From assembly GCA_002270565.1 (NCBI GenBank), contig NQMI01000001.1, positions 580,668 through 598,278 of the forward strand: a stretch of 17,611 nucleotides of DNA, written 5' to 3'. The first letter of the stretch is position 1; every line of letters begins with the position of its first letter. Below are positions 10,366 through 17,611 of the stretch, one piece after another. Made by a program: the position numbers and the translations under genes. The notes under the pieces were generated by a model, which searched no databases, was not told the DNA's origin, and worked only from the letters and a program-made list of their open reading frames with translations. The DNA comes from Stenocarpella maydis. Its lineage: Eukaryota > Ascomycota > Sordariomycetes > Diaporthales > Diaporthaceae.

Positions 10366-10434
10366 AAGGAGTTACCCTAGACTTCGTGCAAGGAGTTACC
10401 CTAGACTTCGTGCAAGGAGTTACCCTAGACTTTG
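10366..10434. repeat. 24-bp tandem repeat, about 2.8 units
   Basis: Units 10366-10389 and 10390-10413 are identical, and a third partial unit runs to about 10434. Each has the core AAGGAGTTACCCTAGACTTC. It is the same repeat as at 1975-2046, in inverse orientation. Identical units here contrast with diverged units in the other copy, suggesting recent unit conversion or expansion. Confidence 0.88.
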
Positions 10435-10505
10435 CGAGTCAGGCGATTTTCGCTAAGTACGCCCAGTGCGTGCGTGACGCAAGATGAGTTTGGTGGCCGT
10501 GAGTC

Positions 10506-10506
10506 N
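10506..10506. other. Ambiguous base N at the array edge
   Basis: The only non-ACGT symbol in the window. It lies exactly between the truncated TG...CA element and the first unit of the perfect 17-bp array, so the junction may be a collapsed or artificially joined point in the assembly. Confidence 0.95.
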
Positions 10507-11212
10507 TTATAATTATTTTTATTTTATAATTATTTTTATTTTATAATTATTTTTATTTTATAATTATTTTTATTTTATAATTATTTTTATTTTATAATTA
10601 TTTTTATTTTATAATTATTTTTATTTTATAATTATTTTTATTTTATAATTATTTTTATTTTATAATTATTTTTATTTTATAATTATTTTTATTTTATAAT
10701 TATTTTTATTTTATAATTATTTTTATTTTATAATTATTTTTATTTTATAATTATTTTTATTTTATAATTATTTTTATTTTATAATTATTTTTATTTTATA
10801 ATTATTTTTATTTTATAATTATTTTTATTTTATAATTATTTTTATTTTATAATTATTTTTATTTTATAATTATTTTTATTTTATAATTATTTTTATTTTA
10901 TAATTATTTTTATTTTATAATTATTTTTATTTTATAATTATTTTTATTTTATAATTATTTTTATTTTATAATTATTTTTATTTTATAATTATTTTTATTT
11001 TATAATTATTTTTATTTTATAATTATTTTTATTTTATAATTATTTTTATTTTATAATTATTTTTATTTTATAATTATTTTTATTTTATAATTATTTTTAT
11101 TTTATAATTATTTTTATTTTATAATTATTTTTATTTTATAATTATTTTTATTTTATAATTATTTTTATTTTATAATTATTTTTATTTTATAATTATTTTT
11201 ATTTTATAATTA
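10507..11212. repeat. Perfect 17-bp AT-only tandem array (about 41.5 units)
   Basis: The unit TTATAATTATTTTTATT repeats with no visible mismatch from 10507 to 11212 (706 bp; 706/17 is about 41.5). The phase at the start of several lines (10561, 11161) agrees with a strict 17-base period. The first departure is at 11213. The unit contains no G or C. It may have been seeded from the TG...CA element, whose corresponding segment in the copy at 1486 (about 1886-1900, minus strand) reads TTAATTATTTTGG. A real minisatellite and an assembly or consensus artefact are both possible given the adjoining N. Confidence 0.95.
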
Positions 11213-11360
11213 ATTTTATATTTATAAGGATATAGTATAATCTAATATATATATAAGGTTATTATATTATTAGATTATATGTACTTTAAGAGGACTGTAA
11301 TAATAAGAATTAGAAGCTTATAAAATTAATTTAATTCCTATAATTTAGGTAGGCGTAAGC
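11213..11360. other. AT-rich spacer between array and LTR element
   Basis: TA-rich bases with no open frame and no match to other repeats seen by eye. It contains TATATATATAAGG and TATTATATTATTAGATTATATG words and ends at the CCATA target site of the LTR element. Confidence 0.5.
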
Positions 11361-11365
11361 CCATA

Positions 11366-11538
11366 TGTGATAGGCGTTGCCCAGGGCTGGTTTTCCGGCT
11401 TATATAACCGGACTCCAAGTATTTAGATACATTTCCCAAGGGCTCCCTATAGGGACCCTTTATTTCTCTTTTTTTAATCTTTTATACTTTATATTAATTC
11501 AATCAGATTCCCTAGACTTATCCTTAAACCTCATTATA
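11366..11538 (+). repeat. Left (5') LTR of the short element
   Basis: Starts TGTGATAGGCG and ends ATTATA. It holds a TATA-like word (CTTATATAACC, about 11399) suited to an LTR promoter, and the conserved blocks GACTCCAAGTATTTAGA and TTCAATCAGATTCCCT. The canonical final CA reads TA in both LTRs, as expected from a CpA-to-TpA change. It is more AT-rich than its right-hand partner. Confidence 0.85.
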
Positions 11539-12424
11539 TTATAAAAGACTCCTTTCTTTATTTAGCTAGTTTAAAAGAGTATTTATTTTCTTTTCCTTAA
11601 TCTCTATTCTTAAATATCTAATTTTCTTTAATTTTTCTATACCTACTTACTATATATACCCCCTTTTTAAGGTTTATAAGACTTAAAAGTATAATAAATT
11701 AAAATATATTCAAAACTTATTATGAATATTAATATAATTAGTTTAAAATATATATAATTATATTATATATATAACTAATTAGTAATAGGATTTAATAAAT
11801 TTAAACCACTTAATATCTTTTAAACTTTTATGATTTAAGCTAAAGCTTTAGGAAATATAAGTTTTAAAATATTTAATATAGCTTCCTTAATTTTTATTAT
11901 AAAATTTATATATGAGGATACAAATAATACTAAAAACGCTTGCTAATATCTAAGTAATATATAATAAATAAGCATTATAAACTTATTCCTTTATAAGTTT
12001 AATTCTATGTTCTTTAAAGTAAAAGCTGATATTTAGCTTTTAAATATTAAAATAATACTATCAATCATTACTTTTAATAAAAATATAAAAAAGGAATTAA
12101 AAGCTAAGAATTAATTAAAAAACTATGTAGAGTTTTATATCTTAATATAAAAGCTCTTTAATATACTTATAATATAGCCTTTACTTTTAATTATCTTTTA
12201 AATAAAATTTAATTATTATAGGTTATTTAATATTGTTATAGTTAGCTTATGTGAGTGTGATTTGCCAGAGAGTTCGTATTAGTGAGATCTATGGCGTAGT
12301 GGCACCTTCCACCATGATCGTTACAATAATAAGAAAAATCTATATCTAGCTCTTACTTTAAATATAAAAATAGGTTAATGCTTAAAGTTATAGGATTTAA
12401 AATAATTTATTATCCTTAATAGTA
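11539..12424. other. Internal AT-rich region of the short LTR element
   Basis: Almost entirely A/T with stops in all frames; no recognisable gag or pol motif. A primer-binding site is expected right after 11538, but the bases there (TTATAAAAGACTCC) do not show a clear TGG-type tRNA match. One GC-balanced patch at about 12248-12335 (GTGAGTGTGATTTGCCAGAG onward) stands out; see findings. Confidence 0.5.
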
Positions 12425-12939
12425 TGAGAATATGAGCATAAAATAGCGTTCAGTTCAGCGTGTGTGTGTTTGGGCAGGGTCGCAGTGTGGTGCTCTGAGC
12501 CGAATTGGGACTGACAATGGTCTGGATAACTTTGTATTGGATTAAGTTGGGCTTCTGTAAGCCCTCCTTGTATACCCTCCGACGTCGTCTCAACCCTGGG
12601 CACGCTGTGGTAGGCTCTAGTGCAAATTTGCAAATGCGGGAAATTCGCCCTTCCCACACACCATCTTTGGTTCCATGCAACTAGCCAACCATAGCCTAGC
12701 AATACCCAAATTAAGTAAATATAAACTTCAGAAATCAAACTATCCAATACACTAAGTTACATACTTTTAGATAAGAAATAAGGGTAATGTGGAGTTTAAA
12801 TTGAGGTGTAAATGCAGGCCACAATAATCGACTCACGGCCCCAAACTCATCTTGCGTCCCGCACGCACTGGCGTACCCAGCGAAAATCGCCTGACTCGCC
12901 CCAGTCTAGGGAAATCCTTGCTGGCCGGTTCGTTTAAAA
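12425..12939 (-). mobile_element. TG...CA repeat element, third copy, nested in the short LTR element
   Basis: Strong same-orientation match to 1486-2082. Shared blocks include GGTCTGGATAACTTTGTATT, TTAAGTTGGGCTTCTGTAAG, CATCTTTGGTTCCA and GCGAAAATCGCCTGACTCGC. It is shorter because it has one 24-bp unit instead of three and a deletion before the right end, which reads CGTTTAAAA instead of CGTTTAACA. The left boundary is vague, because homology weakens before ATAAAATAGC (12437). No convincing target duplication was found. The same minus-strand frame is open in this copy and the one at 1486 (VYKEGLQKPNLIQYKVIQTI), but other frames are open too, so I do not call a gene. Confidence 0.8.
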
Positions 12940-13049
12940 TACTATTGATATAATTAATAAAGGTATAAAGGATAATTAATAAAGGGAGTAAAAAAAGCAG
13001 GGAAGTATTATATTAAATACTAATCTGGTTGGATAAGGGAAACTAGTTA

Positions 13050-13300
13050 AGGAGGCTCATCTTTTTACTAAGAGCTCCTGCTAGCAGCTCCATAGTGTCT
13101 GATTTACTACAAGAGGCCGACGAGCTAGTCGCTAATAGACAGGCTGAGCAACAGCTGTATAGCGCTACCGGTATACAGGATATCCAGCCTTTCTAGTTAA
13201 TCAGGCGGTTAGGAGGGATACAGATTGCTAACTAAGGCAGTATGCGATACTAATGGGGGGAGCATATTGGTCACCAATAGAAGCCGTTTCCCTAGTTAGG
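13050..13300 (+). pseudogene. Coding remnant near the 3' end of the short LTR element
   Basis: A GC-balanced patch with an open frame from 13050 to a TAG at 13194-13196, reading in part SDLLQEADELVANRQAEQQL. Continued in the same frame it gives further peptide-like stretches (LIRRLGGIQIAN) separated by TAA and TAG codons. Its place just before the polypurine stretch and 3' LTR suggests the end of the element's polyprotein, but I do not recognise the domain. Confidence 0.35.
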
Positions 13301-13306
13301 GGGTAA

Positions 13307-13479
13307 TATAATAGGCGTTACCTAGGGCTGGTTGTCCGGCTTATATAACCAGACTCCAAGTATTTAGACACATTTTCCGAGGGCTCCCTGCAGGGACCCT
13401 TCATCTCTCTTTTCTTTGTCTTTCGTACTCTATATCAATTCAATCAGATTCCCTGGACTTATCCTCAAACCCCGTTATA
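13307..13479 (+). repeat. Right (3') LTR of the short element
   Basis: Aligns base for base with 11366-11538. It starts TATAATAGGCG where the left LTR has TGTGATAGGCG, two G-to-A changes, and ends CGTTATA just before the CCATA duplication. Elsewhere it keeps more C and G than the left LTR (for example CTGCAGGGACCC against CTATAGGGACCC), so the two have been mutated unequally. One transversion is seen (GTTGTCC against GTTTTCC). Confidence 0.85.
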
Positions 13480-13484
13480 CCATA

Positions 13485-13769
13485 TATATTAAAGTTTCCA
13501 TACTTCTAGCAAATATATTTAAAATAATGAGATAAATCCTCCTCAAAAGTAACATAGGAAGCACTACTAACCTTATAAGTTAAGTAAGTTAATATAATAA
13601 AGTAATAAGAAGCTATGGTAATGAAAAGGGATTTGTTTTATTTAGTCTTCTTAGAGTAATAGGAAGATTTTAAGACCTGAGAATCTTTAACTTGGCTTAA
13701 TATAATGAATTAGGAAGGCATAATGAAAATTAAAATAAATAAAAAGGATAACTTATAAAAATACCTTTA
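13485..13769. other. AT-rich spacer between two retroelements
   Basis: TA-rich DNA after the CCATA duplication and before the TG start of the second Ty3/gypsy copy. Stops occur in all frames and nothing was recognised. It does not match the sequence beyond the end of the first Ty3/gypsy copy (3070 onward), which supports 3069 and 13770 as true element ends. Confidence 0.5.
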
Positions 13770-13914
13770 TGTTATGAACCAACAAGCATTGGCGGCTAAC
13801 TACTGCAGAAAATAACCCTGCAGCTCGGGAGACAGCTTACAAGAAGGTTGCCCCGCCTGATCCAATTAGTAACGCCACCATATCAGGGTTAGGGTTGAAG
13901 GGAGCCCCAACCTG

Positions 13915-14031
13915 GCTTCGGTTGATTGGGATGAAGCCAATGAATCCAGAAAGGCGGCTTTGGTTAGTTAGGATAAAGCTAATGAATCTAGAAAGACAGC
14001 TTCAGTTAATCAGGATAAAGCTAACAAAGCC
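13915..14031 (+). repeat. 42-bp tandem repeat near the 5' end of Ty3/gypsy copy 2
   Basis: Units 13915-13956, 13957-13998 and a partial third, 13999-14031, share the pattern GCTTYGGTTRRTYRGGATRA and differ mainly by C/T and G/A. Copy 1 lacks this tandem structure at the matching place (about 2840-2930), so it arose in this lineage or was lost there. The repeat length is a multiple of three, which explains why a short frame stays open across it; I do not take that as a gene. Confidence 0.8.
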
Positions 14032-14331
14032 ATCACCAGTTACAAATGAAGAGTCAGAATATATATATAAGGATATAGTTATTACTATAGTAGATAGCTT
14101 TTATAAAATAGACTCTTTAGTTATTAATCTAAGTATTTAATTCTAGTATTAGATAGCCTTATAGCTAGTAATTATTATTAGTTAATAATATTGCTTAATA
14201 ACTGCCTAATAATATATTCCAAATATAAACCCTTGATCTCTTAGGTTTAATATACTTGGAAACCCTCTAATTATTATATTTCAATGACTCTTATTTATAT
14301 ATTACTATATGGACTTTAGGTAATATTATAT

Positions 14332-15400
14332 ATGGAACCCTTTATAATATTGGACTCTGAAATAATTACTCTTACTTACAACCTCTTACACAAGCTCAGC
14401 AATATTGCCAACCAGCTAACGGCTAATCCTTAAATGCAAGAATTAGCTAATAAGGTAGCCTAACTCCATGCCCTTGTGGATAAGCAAGCTCGCTAGAATT
14501 AGGAAATGGAATAACTTTAAGAGGAAATTGCTACCCTTTAAGTAGGAGCTAATATTATTAACACCCTAATCCAGATAAAGGAATATATCAAGCTTAATAC
14601 TCTGGCCTTATATAATGGAACTGCTGGATAGCTTTAGGCATACCTGATGTAGGCTAGGGCCTATTAATGCTTCCATGGGTTGGATGTGCAGCCTAGCGGA
14701 AAAAGGGTTATATATGCATCCTCTTTCCTTAAAGGAAGAGCCTTGGCTTAGTTTAAGCCCTATTTAACTAACTTTATTAATGCAGAGTTATTTGAAGCCT
14801 GCAAGCTTAAAATGCAGTAAATTTTTAGCAGCTATAAAGGCTATAAGACTGCCCTTAAGTCCCTATTCTAGGACCCAAATGAAGAATAATAGGTAGAAAG
14901 AGACCTAACAAATTGTAAATAATGTAGCTTGGTAATTAATTATGCTATGGAATTCTAATGAATCTATGCTAAAATTAATTATATTAATAATGTAAAGAAA
15001 TTCATATTCTATTATGGATTAAAGGATAAAGTAAAGGATAAATTTAGTAAGATTATGAACTAACCTAATGATTTTCTATATTATATAGAAATAGCTATCT
15101 AGATTAATAATAAACTCTATAAATAATACTTGGAAAAGAAGAAATAAACTTCTAAATAACCCCTATTTTATAAATATAAGCTAAATATAGAAAGGAAGTA
15201 TTAGAAACTAAGTACTTAGTAGGGATAGTATGCAGGCCCTATAGAGCTAGATACTACCTAATATAAGGATAGAAAAAGTATTAAGTGCTATAACTGCAAT
15301 AAGATAGGATATTTTGCTTTAGAATGCAGGGCTTTAAGGAAGAATAAGAACTAGAAGTTAGTACGTAAAGGAACCTGATAAGCTAATAAAGCTACCCGTT
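14332..15400 (+). pseudogene. gag remnant with CCHC-type zinc knuckle
   Basis: The frame begins at ATG 14332 (MEPFIILDSEIITLTYNLLH) and continues through capsid-like sequence such as YASSFLKGRALA and NFINAELFEACKLKM, interrupted by many TAA and TAG codons at probable Gln or Trp positions. A zinc knuckle, CYNCNKIGYFALEC, lies at 15286-15327. Spacing CX2CX4(H)X4C is right, but the His position (15310-15312) is TAT for Tyr, one C-to-T step from CAT; copy 1 also has Tyr there. Basic residues follow, as in nucleocapsids. Role in an active element would be particle assembly and RNA binding; this copy is dead. Confidence 0.8.
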
Positions 15401-16620
15401 AGGCTAATGTGGCTATTTGCAGTATATAAGGACTACCCAGGTCTAAATCGCAATGAGAGCTTGCAAGTAAGTACTGCATCTATAGAATAACTGTATATAA
15501 CTAATGCTAGGTATATCCAGACTAGAACCTGAATAAAGGATGCAACTTTTATAACCCTAATAAAGAAGACCTTTATAATAGTTTATATTTCTTATAATGT
15601 ACTAAGTTCTAGTGTAAAAAGCATTAAAAGGACAAGGTGTGGTAGTAGCCGGTCCTACTAATAAAGAATCCCTAGAAGCCTAGAATAATATATATATCAT
15701 TTAGTTAGATAGCTTATTTTAATAACAGCTGTGCCACTTATTATAGTAATAAGGAAGCTACTGGGTAGTTTCCTAAGAATGCTTTAGGAAAGTAGGGAAG
15801 AACTCTAGCGGTAGGAAATAGGGAGGAATTCCTACAGATTGACCTTAAGATGGAAGGAAAACCTATCTTATAGACTATATTTATGCTATAAGTATAGTGG
15901 AAGGAACCGCAAGATTACCTAGGATAGGCACCCCTTCTAGCCCCAAGAACTAACATTACAGCAGTTATAATCGCAGGAAGACCTTTTAAAGAAACTATAA
16001 GATAACCTACCTAGGAATATAGAAGACTAGGAGATATAGGGCGCATGTATTTAATATATAATAAGCATAAGGATATCTCCTAAGTATTATATATTTATAA
16101 TAAATATAAGGAATATATAAGGGAGGAAACTAAGTATAATTGGTTCTCCTAATGATACCTAGATAAGGATATTAAATATATATATAAGTATAATAACTTT
16201 AAGAATTAGTACCTATATTAGAAATATAAAGGGATAAGGTGCGCCTTAATAAAGCTAGACTCCTAAATACCCTTAGAATGCCTATAAAACACTAACGGAT
16301 GGGTGGATTGTAATGAGCTAATTTGCAAGGTGCATATGCTTAATAAGGCTTAAGATTAGCATCTATTAAGATAGTAAGAGCTATAGCTTAAATCTCTAAT
16401 AGTAGGGAAATAGGGTTATAGCATATAATAGCTGATTAATAACCTGTAAGAATCGTAAAACATCACTAAGTGAAACCTTAAAAGCATTAAGAAGGTCCTA
16501 ATAGAGGATAAATAGTTAAAAAACTAGAGAGGCTGTCTATAAAACCTCAGGCAGCAACCAACTATACTATAAGGTACTTATGTGCAATAACAAGCAACTA
16601 TAGCCACCTAATGGTTTAGG
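15401..16620 (+). pseudogene. Uncharacterised segment between zinc knuckle and protease
   Basis: About 1.2 kb that is protein-like in one frame but broken by stops. It includes Cys/His-rich stretches around 15460-15650 and 16230-16340 (for example GWVDCNELICKVHMLNKA) and FPKNALGK near 15770. Its left two-thirds is conserved in copy 1 (matching 1 to about 900), so it belongs to the element. I do not recognise a domain; it could be an extended gag tail, an extra zinc-binding module or a captured host sequence. Confidence 0.5.
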
Positions 16621-16900
16621 TTAAGCTAGGAGCATATATATGCTTAGTACTTATTAATAGTAGAGCATAAGGGAATTTCATATCCCTGAAGGTAGTAAAT
16701 AAATACTATTTATTATAATATAAGAAAAGGGAACCCTATACACTTAATATAGTAGATGGAACTAAAGTATCTTATAACAATGGAATTATCAATATAGAGA
16801 CTAATCCCCTCTTAGTTTGGATTTATAACTATATAGAATTACTATCATTTAATATTACTAAGATAGTAAATCATTAGTTAATCTTAAGAATACTTTAGTT
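16621..16900 (+). pseudogene. Aspartic protease remnant of Ty3/gypsy copy 2
   Basis: One frame reads LVLINSRA (16644-16667), then a TAA, then GNFISLKVVNKY, and later YTLNIVDGTKVSYNNGI. The layout fits a retroelement protease, in which a D-S/T-G catalytic triplet is followed by GNFIS. Here the triplet is N-S-R (AAT AGT AGA, 16656-16664): single G-to-A changes from Asp and Gly codons. Further stops follow. The catalytic Asp is therefore gone and this copy could not process a polyprotein. Confidence 0.7.
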
Positions 16901-17309
16901 AAGAAAGAATAATCCCTAAATTAATTAGACTATTAGCTAGATCTTTTAGAATAATTCTATTCCCTAAGAGAAGGTTATAATTAATAGTATGGGAAGGAGT
17001 TATATTACTAAGGATAGTGAATAGGTGATGTACTTAAATGGACCCATTGATACCTCTGGAAGCAGGCAGGAGGCCTGACTTTAGGAAGATAGAGGAGGAT
17101 TAAGCTACTCAAGTGCCTTATGGAAGGACTAAAGCTAATTAGGAGATCGCCACTCCAGCACAACTAGTTAGCACATATTACAGGAAACATAATAATACTT
17201 CCTTTACCTAGAGAAAGGAAAGGAAGGAGATAAAACTGATAGACTAGCATAAATACTAAAAGATTATTACGAATTTAAGAAAGTGTTCCAGGAATGACTT
17301 AATACTATA

Positions 17310-17611
17310 TTACCATAATATATATAATGGGACTATAAAATACTATTAAAACCCAGAATAACACCTTAATTTAAGCCTATCTATAGACTTAATAAGGAAT
17401 AGCTTAAAGTACTTAGAGAATACCTTAATGAGAACCTTAAGAAAGGATTTATTAAACTATTATGATTACTAGTAGGATACCTAATCCTCTTTATACTAAA
17501 GAAGAATAGCAAACTATGACTTTATATTAACCATTGATAATTAAATGATATTATGATTAAAAATTGATACCCTCTCCTACTTATTAAGAATCTATGAGAT
17601 TGACTTAGAGG
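17310..17611 (+). pseudogene. Reverse transcriptase remnant, N-terminal part
   Basis: One frame reads FKPIYRLNKE, a TAG, then LKVLREYLNENLKKGFIKLL and, past more stops, LILFILKKNSKL and LNDIMIKN followed by YPLLLIKNL. This is the conserved start of Ty3/gypsy reverse transcriptases (PIY.LN..EL..L..YL.ENL.KGFI, then PILFV.KK and the R.LN..T..N.YPLP block). The catalytic YxDD lies beyond the window end. Stops at conserved Gln, Trp or Arg positions show that it is inactivated. Confidence 0.85.

Larger units (their letters stand above)
10345..10511 (+). mobile_element. TG...CA repeat element, truncated copy, inverted
   Basis: Begins TGTTAAACGGAACCGCTCAG and is the reverse complement of 1915-2082, sharing the 24-bp repeats and the GCGATTTTCGCTAAGTACGC block. 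It follows the family as far as GTGAGTC, then an N (10506), then TTAT, where sequence continuing toward the GATTATTGTGG of the copy at 12425 would be expected. It then turns into the 17-bp tandem array, and the remaining roughly 430 bp of the element are missing on the far side. The truncation is either real or created at a problematic assembly point. Confidence 0.8.
11361..13484 (+). mobile_element. Short LTR retrotransposon with both LTRs and target duplication
   Basis: Two direct repeats of 173 bp (11366-11538 and 13307-13479) align without gaps, differing nearly only by C/T and G/A. They are flanked by an exact 5-bp duplication, CCATA, at 11361-11365 and 13480-13484. An AGGGGG polypurine stretch (13299-13303) lies just before the right LTR, as expected for a 3' LTR. 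The internal region is only about 1.77 kb, part of which is another element (12425-12939), so this copy has lost most of its coding capacity or was non-autonomous. A small coding remnant is at 13050-13300. Superfamily is undetermined. Confidence 0.85.
13770..17611 (+). mobile_element. Ty3/gypsy retrotransposon relic, copy 2 (continues past the window)
   Basis: Starts TGTTATGAACCA at 13770, the end shared with copy 1. In order it carries a 5' region that probably includes the LTR, a gag remnant from ATG 14332, a zinc-knuckle motif at 15286-15327, a long uncharacterised stretch, an aspartic-protease remnant near 16644, and the beginning of a reverse transcriptase from about 17310. Gag before protease before reverse transcriptase fits Ty3/gypsy; the integrase would lie beyond 17611. 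Stops are frequent and mostly at positions where Gln or Trp is expected (CAA, CAG and TGG turned to TAA or TAG). It is inactive and opposite in orientation to copy 1. Confidence 0.88.

Noticed and set aside
10507..11212. AT-only array as a replication origin or centromere core
   Set aside because: Only about 0.7 kb and beside an N; nothing in the sequence beyond composition supports either role.
12280..12300. Possible tRNA or SINE from the A-box-like TGGCGTAGTGGC
   Set aside because: No B-box (GGTTCGA-type) at a suitable distance and no cloverleaf could be drawn.
12397..12747. 116-codon minus-strand frame in the TG...CA element
   Set aside because: Starts at TTG; the copy at 1486 keeps a different frame open over the same DNA, so conservation is of the repeat, not clearly of a protein.
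13895..14140. 81-codon plus-strand frame over the 42-bp repeats
   Set aside because: Open because the repeat length is a multiple of three; non-ATG start and no match in the other element copy.

Overview
The window looks like a filamentous ascomycete (Pezizomycotina) chromosome. One intron-rich gene for a two-component hybrid histidine kinase sits in a GC-balanced island (about 3070-9530). The flanks (1-3069 and 9531-17611) are very AT-rich and hold retrotransposon relics. The C-to-T and G-to-A changes there, with sense codons turned into TAA, TAG and TGA, are what Repeat-Induced Point mutation (RIP) leaves. No rRNA, tRNA, CRISPR array or bacterial feature was seen. Genus and species cannot be fixed from the sequence alone.

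Layout. 1-3069: a minus-strand, RIP-damaged Ty3/gypsy relic whose 5' end is at 3069, interrupted at 1486-2082 by a TG...CA element that may be a solo LTR. 3070-3627: 3' flank of the kinase gene. 3628-8285 (minus): the kinase gene, which I resolve into ten exons and nine GT-AG introns whose phases all agree, giving about 1309 residues: GAF, divergent GAF-like region, HisKA (His611), HATPase_c, a receiver-like linker, and a C-terminal receiver (Asp1231). 8286-9530: its upstream region. 9531-10344: unassigned AT-rich DNA. 10345-10511: an inverted, truncated copy of the TG...CA element, running into one N and a perfect 17-bp tandem array (10507-11212, about 41.5 copies). 11361-13484: a complete short LTR element with 173-bp LTRs and a 5-bp target duplication, carrying a further TG...CA element copy at about 12425-12939. 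13770-17611: a plus-strand copy of the same Ty3/gypsy family as 1-3069, with gag, zinc knuckle, protease and reverse transcriptase remnants.

How the parts relate. The two Ty3/gypsy relics point away from each other and form a large inverted repeat around the kinase island. The TG...CA copies at 1486-2082 and 12425-12939 are direct repeats around the same island. The kinase keeps every catalytic motif and has no internal stop, while its neighbours are riddled with stops, so it is probably a working gene stranded in a repeat-rich compartment. Nothing else in the window looks like a functional protein gene.
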